DNA from: a virus | IMG/VR virus record: IMGVR_UViG_3300044808_000010 | Coordinates: 1-64,000 of that record | Strand: one strand, 5' to 3' | Length of the DNA stretch: 64,000 bases | In this document: positions 7,475-15,649 of the stretch, piece by piece | Layout: each line of letters begins with the position of its first letter | How positions within the stretch are numbered: position 1 is the first letter of the stretch | The notes under the pieces: generated by a model | What the model saw: the letters and a program-made list of their open reading frames with translations, nothing else | Told to the model about the DNA's origin: nothing | Database searches by the model: none | Position numbers and translations under genes: made by a program

Positions 7475-8116
7475 ATGAAGTATCCACCTATTCAAATTGG
7501 TGACACCTTTGATCGTTATACAGTGATAGCGTCTGCCGGGCGTCTTCCGAATAAAACACCACTCTGGCTTTGCCGTTGCACTTGTGGCACCGAACGCGAG
7601 ATCCAGGACGGCAACCTTAAACGCGGACTGGCCCGATCCTGCGGCTGCTTAAAATCGGCTTTAATTTCCGCTGCCAACAGCGCGCACGGAGAGTCAACGC
7701 CACCAACGCCGGAATACGACACATGGCACGGCATGATTCGACGTTGCCGATCCACTCGCGGCAACAGTGCTGCAAATTACAAAGAGAGGGGAATTCAAGT
7801 TTGTGAACGATGGTTGAGTTCCTATGAAGCCTTTTTATCCGACATGGGGCGGCGACCTTCTTCAGAACACTCCATTGACCGTATAGACAACGACGGCAAC
7901 TACGAACCAGAGAACTGTCGATGGGCGACCAGACGGGAACAGGGACGAAATCGTAGAACCAATCGGCTGATCACTATCAACGGAGAAACTCGATGTTTGA
8001 CTGAGTGGTCTGAGATGTCCGGGATTGATGTCAGCACTCTCTGGCGTCGCTTGTCCTATGGATGGGCCGAGGCGCGATTGCTCGACCCGCTGGTTCGTGG
8101 CAGGAGACGCCGCTAA
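7475..8116 (+). CDS. HNH/AP2-type homing endonuclease-like protein
   Basis: The 213-residue product matches a common free-standing phage family of HNH proteins. The nuclease part is HSIDRIDNDGNYEPENCRW, where His, Asp and Asn form the metal-binding core. It is preceded by a Cys-rich N-terminal region (LCRCTCG, SCGCL) and followed by a basic, helix-turn-helix-like C-terminus that would contact DNA. The start is taken at ATG 7475, with GGAGGGG about nine bases upstream. The longer frame from 7298 would run through the inverted repeat and has no ribosome site. Such genes usually spread as selfish elements. It has its own promoter and structured leader. Confidence 0.75.
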   Translation: MKYPPIQIGDTFDRYTVIASAGRLPNKTPLWLCRCTCGTEREIQDGNLKRGLARSCGCLKSALISAANSAHGESTPPTPEYDTWHGMIRRCRSTRGNSAANYKERGIQVCERWLSSYEAFLSDMGRRPSSEHSIDRIDNDGNYEPENCRWATRREQGRNRRTNRLITINGETRCLTEWSEMSGIDVSTLWRRLSYGWAEARLLDPLVRGRRRR

Positions 8117-8263
8117 GTGACGCACCTTCCCTATTCGTATGTTCGCGCAATGGTCTTCCGTCCTACGGTTGGCTTCGATGGGCGCTGCGAGTGCTACGAC
8201 TGCACCGGCCCGAGCGGATGGCGCAGATTTGTCAACGCGATCCTGAGCATCGTTTTCAACTGA
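8117..8263 (+). CDS. small Cys-containing protein
   Basis: A 48-residue frame starts at GTG 8117, immediately after the HNH stop, with AGGAG ten bases upstream. It has a compact CECYDC motif in the middle and a hydrophobic C-terminal end. It is one of several mini-proteins with paired Cys in this region. No family is recognised. The spacing and lack of gap support it being real. Confidence 0.45.
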   Translation: MTHLPYSYVRAMVFRPTVGFDGRCECYDCTGPSGWRRFVNAILSIVFN

Positions 8264-8273
8264 AGGAGCCTGA

Positions 8274-8642
8274 ATGAAATCTCCTTGTTTTCTCGCGCTG
8301 GAATCTGGCGATGTAGTTATCTCAACGCGCCCGGGCGAGGCACTCGGTATTCGCTACGACCTTGGGACCGTAGGGTTGATCCGCTGCGATAAGACTACTG
8401 ACGGCGACTTGCATCGCCACGTTCAATTCACGCGCTCGTTAGTCTTGGATTTCAGTTTCTTCAACGCGCAGAACTGGGAAGTGTTAAGACACTGTGCTCA
8501 ATGCCGCTCAGCCACGATCCTCTCTCAGTTGAAGATGTGCGATGTGTGCTGGCGCCAGGATTACTGTCCAGAGTGTTTAGGGAATCATGACTGCCACGTG
8601 CCGGCCATCGGCGTAAGCCGTGAGCCGCGGCGCGGCGGATGA
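8274..8642 (+). CDS. hypothetical protein with Cys-rich C-terminal zinc site
   Basis: A 122-residue protein with an excellent ribosome site (GAAGGAGCC) before ATG 8274. The N-terminal 70 residues look like a small beta barrel. The C-terminal part contains CAQC, CDVC and CPEC pairs plus His, enough for two zinc ions in a ring-like arrangement. The order resembles eukaryote-like RING or B-box ligands, but the similarity is only in the spacing. Function is unknown. Confidence 0.6.
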   Translation: MKSPCFLALESGDVVISTRPGEALGIRYDLGTVGLIRCDKTTDGDLHRHVQFTRSLVLDFSFFNAQNWEVLRHCAQCRSATILSQLKMCDVCWRQDYCPECLGNHDCHVPAIGVSREPRRGG

Positions 8643-8655
8643 AAGGATTTTAGTT

Positions 8656-8718
8656 ATGAGTGAACCAAACACTTCTCCCGCCGACCGGAATCAACCGCAC
8701 ACCAAAGCGCGGGACTGA
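8656..8718 (+). CDS. possible 20-residue peptide
   Basis: ATG 8656 has AAAGGA nine bases upstream and opens a 20-codon hydrophilic frame. It fills the gap between neighbours exactly, but so short a frame could be chance or a leader peptide. Confidence 0.25.
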   Translation: MSEPNTSPADRNQPHTKARD

Positions 8719-8719
8719 A

Positions 8720-8815
8720 ATGTCCATAAGCCCAAACCTCGTAATTGCGAGGGTGAAAGCCGAAGGCGTGACACGCTGGAGAGACAGCGAATTTGAAATT
8801 GAGGTGAGCAAATGA
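8720..8815 (+). CDS. small hypothetical protein
   Basis: A 31-residue frame begins one base after the preceding stop and ends ATGA-overlapped with the next gene, the usual junction here. The sequence (VKAEGVTRWRDSEFEIEV) is amphipathic. No family is recognised. Confidence 0.4.
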   Translation: MSISPNLVIARVKAEGVTRWRDSEFEIEVSK

Positions 8816-9651
8816 AACCAGAGCAGGAACTACCGGAGCGAATAGACGAGATAAGGAAGCGACGGGCGAAGGTGCCCGAGCCGCCGTGGTTCGTCTCGTT
8901 TGACGACGCAAAGGAACGCGGGCCACACCGCGATTCAGGGTTGGCGCTCGTTGATACTGGCCGCGAAAGCGATTGGCCCATTGCCCGACTTTGCGAATGG
9001 CCGCAAGCCGAGTTCATTGCTCACGCCCCTACCGACATAGATACCCTGTTCGCTGCCCTTGAAGAAGCGCAAGAAAGAATTGCCACCTTGCGAGAAACCG
9101 CAGATCGGGCAACGGCACGCGCTGACTTGGCTGCGGTAGCGCCTCGCTGCGGCGTGTCGAATCCTGGTGGAGTGCCTTGCACGAAAGAGAAAGGCCACAG
9201 CGCCAAGGGTAACGTTACCCACGATCAGGAATCATACGGCCCACTACCTCAACCTGCGGAGGGGGATGGCGAAGTGTTCTATCCCGGCATCGTGGATCAG
9301 AAAACCCTTTCCGCGTGCTTGGAAACCGCAGAACAGATCGTCCGCAATCCACAGCCTGATCGCATCGAGCGATTCAAACGAACGAAGGCAAAGCTAGTCG
9401 CACAAATCAAAGCGCATCCATTATCGTTTGATGAATGGAACGCTGGCCGCGCTCTTACTCCACCTCTACCTACACAGTCTGCGGAGTCGGATGATTATGT
9501 CGCGTGGTGTACTTATACCTACAACGAAGAGGGCGGAATCCAAACCATTGTGACGTGCGATTCGGACGCGAAAGGAGCATTCAAAGTCTATCGAGCCATA
9601 CCCGTATCTGAACCGTCTGCGGAGGCTCAACCAGAGGAAGGTGAGAAGTGA
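8812..9651 (+). CDS. Ead/Ea22-like phage protein
   Basis: A 279-residue protein whose middle contains AHAPTDIDTLFAALEEAQE followed by a short coiled coil, the hallmark of the Ead/Ea22-like family of temperate phage early genes. The biochemical function of that family is not known. Downstream are a CGVSNPGGVPC Cys pair and a C-terminal domain with a YVAWCTYTYNE strand. The gene overlaps the preceding stop by four bases and its own stop overlaps the next GTG. Family assignment rests on this motif only. Confidence 0.6.
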   Translation: MKPEQELPERIDEIRKRRAKVPEPPWFVSFDDAKERGPHRDSGLALVDTGRESDWPIARLCEWPQAEFIAHAPTDIDTLFAALEEAQERIATLRETADRATARADLAAVAPRCGVSNPGGVPCTKEKGHSAKGNVTHDQESYGPLPQPAEGDGEVFYPGIVDQKTLSACLETAEQIVRNPQPDRIERFKRTKAKLVAQIKAHPLSFDEWNAGRALTPPLPTQSAESDDYVAWCTYTYNEEGGIQTIVTCDSDAKGAFKVYRAIPVSEPSAEAQPEEGEK

Positions 9652-10127
9652 AATCAGATTCAGGTGAGCGACCAACAATGAAAGCGGCGCGGCGTGTAGC
9701 AGAGGAACTATTCGGCAACTTAGGCATGGACGCCACGCTTGGCGATGTTCGTATTATCGCTCGAATCATCGACGAAGAGATGTCACCTCCCGATGAAGCG
9801 TTAGGAGCAGATGAAGTAGCGCGAGAGGCAGGAAGGCGAGCGGCAGCGAAGATCGCAAACGTTCTAAACATTCAACATCCCGAGATTGATTGGCCGTTTC
9901 AAACGATCACGATAGTCGTCGCTGACGAGATCGCCCCCGCTATCCGTGAAGCAGAACAACGAACACGGGTAGAGGTACTTAATGAAGCAATCGCCCTGGT
10001 CGAGAATTTGAGAATAGACCCGGCCTTTAGCGGCCATTGGCAGAACGGATTCCAGATGGCGAAGTCAAAAGCCGTCGCAGCGTTTAGAAGCGACCTTAAA
10101 ATCAACCCCGTTAAAGAGAGGCTGTAA
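9648..10127 (+). CDS. hypothetical helical early protein
   Basis: A 159-residue, mostly helical protein begins at GTG 9648 (overlapping the upstream TGA) or possibly ATG 9678. It has an acidic surface and an Ala/Arg/Glu-rich middle, with no Cys or recognisable motif. It sits among early genes of unknown role. Confidence 0.55.
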   Translation: MKSDSGERPTMKAARRVAEELFGNLGMDATLGDVRIIARIIDEEMSPPDEALGADEVAREAGRRAAAKIANVLNIQHPEIDWPFQTITIVVADEIAPAIREAEQRTRVEVLNEAIALVENLRIDPAFSGHWQNGFQMAKSKAVAAFRSDLKINPVKERL

Positions 10128-10150
10128 CCAATCAGCCAGAAAGGTAAAGT

Positions 10151-10756
10151 ATGCCGAGAGCAGAAGTTCAGATTTCACCCTTAGTCACCATCGTTATCGA
10201 CGCGCCGGAGGGCTCCAGCGGCGCTGAAACCCAGAAGACGCTTATCGAAGGAATTGCCTTCTGGCAAAGCCTTCCCACGGCCTGCCCAATGCCCGGATGC
10301 GGCGCGCCGCTCCATTTCACCGCGCGCCATCCGCAGAACTTTCATTACTACGGTCTGCGCTGTGAAGGGCCAAAACCACACGAAGCAAACTTAGGAGAGC
10401 GCAAAGACGGAACCAGCCTCTATGCCAAGGATGATGGCTGGAAAGACGCCTATGGCGGCGACCAGGAAGGCGGCGGTTCCGCGCCGGCGCAGGCTACGCA
10501 GTCCGCCCCCGCGCAAAATTCCCCCAGTGGGGGACAAGCGCCGCAAGGTGGCATCGCGCCGCCGACGATTGCGACCATCATGCGCACCGCCGCTGGCAAG
10601 ACGCCGCCGATGTCCGATGCTAATGCAGTGCTGGCGTTTATCCGCGAGTGCGCCAAGCAGGATCCGGCACTGTCCGGCGCAGCGAACGTGCAGGAGATTA
10701 AACAACTGACCGAGGCGCAGGGCCAGGCGGTCATTACGAACCTGAGCTATTTGTAA
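10151..10756 (+). CDS. hypothetical two-domain protein with palindrome-encoded linker
   Basis: A 201-residue protein. The N-terminal ~95 residues contain CPMPGCGAPL and a later Cys, forming a likely zinc-binding fold. A Gly/Ala/Pro/Gln-rich disordered linker (about 100-140) carries palindrome copy 4 (S-P-S-G-G-Q from residue 124). The C-terminal 50 residues are helical. No family is recognised. The placement of the repeat in the disordered linker fits the pattern seen elsewhere. Confidence 0.6.
   Translation: MPRAEVQISPLVTIVIDAPEGSSGAETQKTLIEGIAFWQSLPTACPMPGCGAPLHFTARHPQNFHYYGLRCEGPKPHEANLGERKDGTSLYAKDDGWKDAYGGDQEGGGSAPAQATQSAPAQNSPSGGQAPQGGIAPPTIATIMRTAAGKTPPMSDANAVLAFIRECAKQDPALSGAANVQEIKQLTEAQGQAVITNLSYL
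10520..10534 (+). repeat. dispersed palindrome copy 4 (AGT centre)
   Basis: TCCCCCAGTGGGGGA within a disordered linker, encoding S-P-S-G-G. Flanks AAAAT and CAAG match the extended element. Confidence 0.95.
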
Positions 10757-10763
10757 GCCTTGT

Positions 10764-10829
10764 GGCCGTGGCGCGAAAGCGCGTGAGGGAGCCAGATTCT
10801 TTCTCCCTCGCTACCGAAAGGACGCGGCC
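10764..10829 (+). ncRNA. cloverleaf-like structured RNA candidate
   Basis: An outer stem GGCCGT/GCGGCC (10764-10769 with 10824-10829) encloses three hairpins. They are GCGC-GAAA-GCGC (10771-10782), GAGGGAG/CTCCCTC with an 11-base loop (10785-10809), and CC-GAAA-GG (10814-10821). Two loops are GNRA tetraloops. There is no T-loop, so it is not a tRNA. It lies in the 5' leader of the gene at 10858. I could not match it to a known riboswitch or ribozyme. Confidence 0.5.
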
Positions 10830-10857
10830 ATCAATTTCTCATTTTGGAGGTTCACTC

Positions 10858-11136
10858 ATGGCTCGAAACTTTAGAGATGTAATCGCACAAATCTTACCGC
10901 TTATTCCGGTCGATACGTCGGATGAAAACGACGACTTCACCGAACTCCGCAACGATTTAATACGGATAACAAGCGACTGGTACAAAGGTGCAGAGATAGA
11001 CGGCGCACCGCTCTGGATGGGCGCAGCGTCAATCCTCGAACAGTGGCTTGAAGACCCGCAGCCGGACTGGCAAGAATGGAAGTGGCAGGTGCTTTCTATC
11101 TTCACGGGCGTTCCGTTTACAGCGGGAGGCGAGTGA
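10858..11136 (+). CDS. hypothetical acidic early protein
   Basis: A 92-residue acidic, Trp-rich protein begins at ATG 10858 with GGAGG eight bases upstream. The longer frame from 10762 is rejected because it would translate the structured RNA. Its leader contains the cloverleaf-like fold, so its expression may be controlled by that RNA. No family is recognised. Confidence 0.6.
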   Translation: MARNFRDVIAQILPLIPVDTSDENDDFTELRNDLIRITSDWYKGAEIDGAPLWMGAASILEQWLEDPQPDWQEWKWQVLSIFTGVPFTAGGE

Positions 11137-11456
11137 TGCCCGACCGTCTGCCCTGTCCGCCGCAGTCGAAGTCAATCAGCCAGCGCAGGGCTGCGCAACG
11201 GCGCGAGAAAGCGCCAGAGCCGTTTCTGTTCCCGGAACGCATTCTCGCCTCGCCTGAACTGTTGGAATTTGCGGCGCGCCACGGCTACGAAGGGGAAGAG
11301 TTGAAGCATTCGATTGAGTCCATGCGTATCAAGCGCCTCAGAGACAACAAGCAATACCGGGACGAGCGAGAGTTAGCGCTGGACATCCAGTACTGGATTA
11401 TGAACTGCGCGTCGAATCGAGATAAGCATGCAAATGCGAATGGAGGACAATGGTGA
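11136..11456 (+). CDS. hypothetical basic early protein
   Basis: A 106-residue basic protein starts at ATG 11136, overlapping the previous TGA, with GGGAGGCG upstream. It has an Arg/Gln-rich N-terminus and a helical C-terminus. The charge suggests nucleic-acid binding, but there is no recognised motif. Confidence 0.55.
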   Translation: MPDRLPCPPQSKSISQRRAAQRREKAPEPFLFPERILASPELLEFAARHGYEGEELKHSIESMRIKRLRDNKQYRDERELALDIQYWIMNCASNRDKHANANGGQW

Positions 11457-11950
11457 GATACGCAGCCGATACATCGGTCAGCAGTGAGCGGAGTCAGGCA
11501 GAGATTAAATCTACCCTGCAACGCTACGGTGCCAGCAAGTACGCCTTCTTCGAAGAGGATTCACGGTCGGCGATTATGTTCGAACTTGAAGATCGGCGGC
11601 TGCGCTTCGACTTGCCGCTTCCGAGTCGGACGGAGGACGAGTTCATTTTTCGCTACCGCATGGGCGAGAAGACCAGCAACGTCTTTCCGATTGACCAGCA
11701 GCACAAGAAGTGGGAGCAAGCCTGTCGCCAGCGTTGGCGCGCGCTCGCTTTGGCGATCAAGGCCAAACTTGAAGCCGTGGAAAGCGGGATCACCACCTTC
11801 GAAGATGAGTTTCTGGCGCACATTGTCATGCCGAACGGGATGACCATCGGCCAGCACATCACGCCGCAAATTCCAGACCTTTGCGCGACCGGGCGATTGC
11901 CGCAGTTAATGCCGGGGAAGCACGTTAAGCAAAAACAACTAACGAGTTGA
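11450..11950 (+). CDS. conserved-type phage early protein of unknown function
   Basis: A 166-residue protein begins at ATG 11450 (or GTG 11453), with TGGAGG upstream. It alternates beta strands in the first half (YAFFEEDSRSAIMFELEDRRLRF) with a long helix and an APNG-like turn in the second. I recall similar proteins upstream of replication genes in phages, but no function is established from sequence. It directly precedes the DnaB-type helicase gene. Confidence 0.55.
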   Translation: MVRYAADTSVSSERSQAEIKSTLQRYGASKYAFFEEDSRSAIMFELEDRRLRFDLPLPSRTEDEFIFRYRMGEKTSNVFPIDQQHKKWEQACRQRWRALALAIKAKLEAVESGITTFEDEFLAHIVMPNGMTIGQHITPQIPDLCATGRLPQLMPGKHVKQKQLTS

Positions 11951-11985
11951 TTGTTGAGAGGCCGCTATGTTAGAAACGCGCCCCC

Positions 11986-13392
11986 ATGTCACACGAAACC
12001 TTATTCGAGCGCCCGCTACCATCATCACCGGAAACCGAGCGGGCGATCCTTGGCGCGATCATCCTCGACAATCGACTGATTGACGAAGCTGTTTCACTGG
12101 TAAGAATCGAAGACTTTTACGTTCCATCGCACCGGAGAATCTTTATCGCAATGCTGGCCCTCCACGAACGACACATCGAAATCAACCCTATCCTGATCGC
12201 CGAAGAGTTGCGGCGCGACCAGGCGCTTGAAGGCGTGGGCGGAGTGTCGTTCCTGACGAACCTGACCTATGGGCTCCCGCACGTCTCTGGAATTAAGAAT
12301 TATGCCCGCGTGGTACGTGGTAAAGCCGACCTACGCTGGACGATCAAGGAGTGCGCCAAAATCACGAATCAGGCGCTTGAGGAAGAAGATGAGCCGCAAG
12401 TAATCCTCGCCTCGGCCGCCGAACGCTTCTCCGCCATGCGGGAGAAGAATACGAATGGTTTCACAGGCGGGCAACTAGCAGACGTTGGGCGCCAAGTCGA
12501 AGATCACCTGTACGTGGTTCAGGCTGGCGTGAATCCAACCATCCCCACCGGAATTGAGCGCCTCGACGCTTTGACCGGCGGCGGGATTTCACCGGGGCAG
12601 ATGTGGGGAATTGGAGCTTTGAGTAGTCGCGGGAAAACTGCTTTTTTGCTTCAGATGCTTATGCACATGGCTGGGCGCAGGGAACTTGGCGTTACGCCGG
12701 GAATCGTTTTGTTCTCACTTGAGATGACGTCGCTGCTTCTCGGCCTTCGAGTTCTGGCCGGCGCGGCGAGCTTTCCGATTAACCATATCAAGGTCGGCAT
12801 GCCCCAGGGTGAAGTGGATTTACTGCTGAAGAAGGCAAAAGAGGCATTCGATCTGCCGATGTGGGTGTACACGGACTGCCGCTCAGTCTCCGACATTCAT
12901 GCGCGAATCAAGATGTTGAAGCGAAAGCACCCAATTCAAGTAGTGGGAGTTGATTACTACGGGCTTCTGCGCGGGCGCAATGATAATAATCGGTACGAGA
13001 ACAGAACGCAGGAATTGAAGTACATCGCGTCTTATCTGCAGCAGGAAATCGCTATTTCAGAAGAAGTCGGGTTGATTGTCCCAGCGCAATTCAACCGATC
13101 GGGCTGGGGCGCTGCGGAGTTGGGACCAGGAAACATTGATGGCGGCGAGGCGTTCCACCAGGCATGCGACATGTTCGCAGTGCTGAATACTGAGAAATCA
13201 AAGAAGGTTGGCGCCGTAACCGCCCCGGCAAGTTTTGCGATTCACAAGCAAAGGAATGGGCCAACCGCGACCGGGAAAGACGCGATCCTGCTGGATTTCA
13301 ACAAAGACCGAATGATGTTCTTTCCGCGGCTGGAAGATTCTGGCGAAGAAGTTCCAGACGAACCGACTGAAAATATGAAGGATTACTTATGA
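11986..13392 (+). CDS. dnaB: DnaB-type replicative DNA helicase
   Basis: This 468-residue ring helicase would unwind DNA at the fork. The N-terminal domain (about 12-150) has the DnaB form PSSPETERAILGAIILDN. A short linker leads to a RecA-like domain with Walker A GALSSRGKT (210-218), a Walker B-type VVGVDYYGLL near 310-320 and an arginine/Gln-rich motif (VPAQFNRSG) further on. The length is normal for the family. No primase or loader is seen beside it. Its stop overlaps the next ATG by four bases. Confidence 0.92.
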   Translation: MSHETLFERPLPSSPETERAILGAIILDNRLIDEAVSLVRIEDFYVPSHRRIFIAMLALHERHIEINPILIAEELRRDQALEGVGGVSFLTNLTYGLPHVSGIKNYARVVRGKADLRWTIKECAKITNQALEEEDEPQVILASAAERFSAMREKNTNGFTGGQLADVGRQVEDHLYVVQAGVNPTIPTGIERLDALTGGGISPGQMWGIGALSSRGKTAFLLQMLMHMAGRRELGVTPGIVLFSLEMTSLLLGLRVLAGAASFPINHIKVGMPQGEVDLLLKKAKEAFDLPMWVYTDCRSVSDIHARIKMLKRKHPIQVVGVDYYGLLRGRNDNNRYENRTQELKYIASYLQQEIAISEEVGLIVPAQFNRSGWGAAELGPGNIDGGEAFHQACDMFAVLNTEKSKKVGAVTAPASFAIHKQRNGPTATGKDAILLDFNKDRMMFFPRLEDSGEEVPDEPTENMKDYL

Positions 13393-14282
13393 GTTTACCA
13401 AAAGTAGAAGATGCGTTTGAAGTGTGGGTTTCACGGGAAGAAGCGCGGTTCGGTCGCGTTGCGATAAAGCCAATGTGGGATTGGTTAAGCAAAGCCTTTC
13501 TTGCTGGCGCAGAGTACGGCGCAGCGGCGGGCGAGCAGATGCTTTGCGATAGACCCTACGGCCACGAAGGGGAATGCGCCTCAGATCGTCCGGGGGAATC
13601 TGCAAAGGGGGGCAGAGCAGATTCTCCCGTGGAGTGCGGCCAGCGCTGGAATTTCTCTGGTATCGGGTGCCGTTTTGAGGCGGGACATAAAGGCGGGCAT
13701 TCGTGGGAGCCGCCGGAGTGCGGCATTCGAGGTTGCGTGTTCGCCTTCGGGCATCGGGGCGAATGCTCGCCCGATCTCCAGCCCCCAACCTCCCCCGTGG
13801 GGGACAGATCGCCCGTCTGCGCAGTCATCTCGGTTCCCGGCGGGCTTCCCTGTACGTTTGCACGGCATCACGCCAGCGCGCATTCGTGGGCGATGAGCCG
13901 CGACTACAAAGTGTCGGCGACAGGCGCAAAGAGTATTCCATCACTTGAGGCGGGAACTTGGGACAATACGCGCTCAAATCCCGACATGGCGCATTCGGCA
14001 GAAGGCTTCGCGCCGCCTTGCGTCACGTCTGACACCGTAGTTCTAACCGACAAAGGCTGGAGTGCCGTCAAAAACATTTGCAAACCGCCGCTCGGCGTCG
14101 TTCCGCAACACATCTGGCGCGAAGCGCGCGCGCGCGACCTCGCCAGAGCGATCCACGAGTATTGCGAGAGCGGAGCAAGGATTCAGCGCCCGTCGGTGCC
14201 ACCTGCCACGGCATCACCGAGCAATGTTTACCCGGTTGGCGACTGGATTCGCGAGTTAGGAGAACTATGGGAGACGCTGTGA
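13389..14282 (+). CDS. Cys/His-module protein with intein block A-like segment
   Basis: A 297-residue protein with at least four Cys-His units, such as CDRPYGHEGEC, CRFEAGHKGGH, CVFAFGHRGEC and CTFARHHASAH, probably small zinc-binding knuckles. Palindrome copy 5 (S-P-V-G-D) separates the third and fourth. Residues 211-230 (CVTSDTVVLTDKGWSAVKNI) look like the first motif of an intein, but no later intein blocks follow. The last 60 residues are helical and resemble an early phage region (PLGVVPQHIWREARA). Function is unknown. Confidence 0.6.
   Translation: MSLPKVEDAFEVWVSREEARFGRVAIKPMWDWLSKAFLAGAEYGAAAGEQMLCDRPYGHEGECASDRPGESAKGGRADSPVECGQRWNFSGIGCRFEAGHKGGHSWEPPECGIRGCVFAFGHRGECSPDLQPPTSPVGDRSPVCAVISVPGGLPCTFARHHASAHSWAMSRDYKVSATGAKSIPSLEAGTWDNTRSNPDMAHSAEGFAPPCVTSDTVVLTDKGWSAVKNICKPPLGVVPQHIWREARARDLARAIHEYCESGARIQRPSVPPATASPSNVYPVGDWIRELGELWETL
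13791..13804 (+). repeat. dispersed palindrome copy 5 (GT centre)
   Basis: TCCCCCGTGGGGGA encodes S-P-V-G-D from residue 135 of the Cys/His-module protein, between modules. Confidence 0.85.
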
Positions 14283-14737
14283 AACCATCGCCGGGGACAG
14301 AAATGGATGATACTGCCGCTGCGCCACACTTGAGGCAGGCTGAGCGAGACGACCCCCAGCAAGGGCATGGGAACACCCCCGCCTCTAGCGGCGCGTCTCA
14401 GGGCGATTTTAGCCCAAACTCAGATTCCGCCAGTTCGCATCTCGCCACAGAAGGCGATCTCGACGCCCTCGCGCCCGAAAATTCCCCCATGGGGGACTCC
14501 GATGGCATGTCGTGCGACAAGTGTAGCAACCCGGCTGAATTATTGCTCTTGCTCGACGACCTGCCGCCTCGCTGCTTCAACTGCTGCCTAATCGCCGCGA
14601 TGAAGCGTCCCTGCTCGATCTGCGGCCAGCACATCACCGAGGCGATAACCCGCGCCTTGGACCAACAAGGTAAACCCAATACCATAGGCGTCTGCGCACA
14701 GTGCTTTATGAAAGCTGTGGCGGCGCAGAGGAATTGA
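14267..14737 (+). CDS. hypothetical protein with disordered N-terminus and zinc-ribbon C-terminus
   Basis: A 156-residue protein starting at ATG 14267 (TAGGAG upstream). Residues 1-80 are disordered and rich in Pro, Ser, Asp and Gln, and include palindrome copy 6 (S-P-M-G-D from 73). The C-terminal half has CDKC, CFNCC, CSIC and CAQC pairs for one or two zinc ions. The repeat falls exactly between the two halves. No family is recognised. Confidence 0.6.
   Translation: MGDAVKPSPGTEMDDTAAAPHLRQAERDDPQQGHGNTPASSGASQGDFSPNSDSASSHLATEGDLDALAPENSPMGDSDGMSCDKCSNPAELLLLLDDLPPRCFNCCLIAAMKRPCSICGQHITEAITRALDQQGKPNTIGVCAQCFMKAVAAQRN
14483..14496 (+). repeat. dispersed palindrome copy 6
   Basis: TCCCCCATGGGGGA encoding S-P-M-G-D at the boundary between disordered and zinc-binding parts. 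GAAAAT precedes it, as in several other copies. Confidence 0.95.
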
Positions 14738-14738
14738 A

Positions 14739-14939
14739 ATGGATAATCCGTTTTGCTGTCGATGCAAGGAAGACTTTGACGTAGCCACGGAACCCGCTTC
14801 GTGGCGCATGGGCATGATGCGGCTGCTGAGTAAAGCCCCAAAGCGCATCCGGGATCGCTTTCGCGAGTGGCTGGATCACGCCACGGGAAAGTATCTCTGC
14901 GGAAACTGCTACTTTGACTTAACTGACGATGAATACTGA
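14739..14939 (+). CDS. small zinc-ribbon protein
   Basis: A 66-residue protein with a CCRC pair near the N-terminus and a CGNC pair near the C-terminus, separated by a basic helix. This is a typical treble-clef or ribbon layout for one zinc ion. It lies one base after the preceding stop. Role unknown. Confidence 0.55.
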   Translation: MDNPFCCRCKEDFDVATEPASWRMGMMRLLSKAPKRIRDRFREWLDHATGKYLCGNCYFDLTDDEY

Positions 14940-15156
14940 CGCTCTCACCCGCATGGAAGACTGGCTGGGCAAGGCGCACCGCGCTGTCATCACCAGGTAT
15001 CCAACTGTCTACTTTGGGACCGAGACAGAAGAAAAATACGCCGCCGGGGAGAAACTTGACGCCGCGCTGTACGCCCACTTCTATGAGGGAAGCATTTCAC
15101 TTGAAGAGTTGTTGGTGGTTTGGAGAGTTTATTATCGCAGCGCGATACCGTTCTAA
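14929..15156 (+). CDS. small helical hypothetical protein
   Basis: A 75-residue protein, acidic then hydrophobic, overlapping its upstream neighbour by 11 bases. Predicted helices include WRVYYRSAIPF at the end. No family is recognised. The frame ends just before a strong ribosome site (AAAGGAGG) for the next gene. Confidence 0.5.
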   Translation: MNTDALTRMEDWLGKAHRAVITRYPTVYFGTETEEKYAAGEKLDAALYAHFYEGSISLEELLVVWRVYYRSAIPF

Positions 15157-15167
15157 AGGAGGTTCTG

Positions 15168-15446
15168 ATGGGCGCATTTTGTCGAGGCTGTCATTGTCCG
15201 ATCATCTGGGCGCGGCACATCAAAACGGAGAAACCAGCGCCGCTCGTTTACGCGAAGGATGACGAGGTTGCCAACATCTTCGCGGCACCCGTTCCGCCAG
15301 ATATGAGCGAGTGGAAGTATCGGATCGCCACCGCCGAAGACCTTGAGGGCGGAATCAAGCCGCTGTTTCTCAATCACTTCAGCAATTGTCCTGCGCGTCA
15401 GAAATTCAAAACCGAGAAAGCAGAGAAAGCCGGAGCGCCAGTATGA
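15168..15446 (+). CDS. small zinc-binding phage protein
   Basis: A 92-residue protein begins at ATG 15168 with a near-perfect AAAGGAGG site. It opens with CRGCHCPIIWARHIKTEKPAPL, a pattern often seen in phage proteins that bind one zinc and begin with a short knuckle. A final Cys (NCPAR) may complete the site. Role unknown. Confidence 0.6.
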   Translation: MGAFCRGCHCPIIWARHIKTEKPAPLVYAKDDEVANIFAAPVPPDMSEWKYRIATAEDLEGGIKPLFLNHFSNCPARQKFKTEKAEKAGAPV

Positions 15447-15649
15447 GCACACAAATCGAATACGATGACGACATATTCGATGACGAAGAAGATGGGCACT
15501 CTTGTCCGTCATGCGGCGGTGATGGCATCGTTGAATACTTGGACGCGCCCGACAGTTGGGGCGAAGACTGCCCGAGCGAAGAAAATCATCTCGTAACCTG
15601 CCCCAACTGCAAAGGATCGGGATTGAGGAAGGATTGCGATTCGCAATGA
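15443..15649 (+). CDS. DnaJ-type zinc-finger mini-protein
   Basis: A 68-residue acidic protein with CPSCGGDG and CPNCKGSG, the CxxCxGxG units of the DnaJ zinc domain. Two units give one zinc ion. There is no J-domain. It overlaps both neighbours by four bases. It may bind proteins or nucleic acid, but nothing else can be said. Confidence 0.6.
   Translation: MSTQIEYDDDIFDDEEDGHSCPSCGGDGIVEYLDAPDSWGEDCPSEENHLVTCPNCKGSGLRKDCDSQ

Noticed and set aside
10764-10829. Hammerhead or c-di-GMP riboswitch
   Set aside because: It lacks the CUGAUGA and GAAAC core of hammerheads and the second conserved half of the c-di-GMP class.
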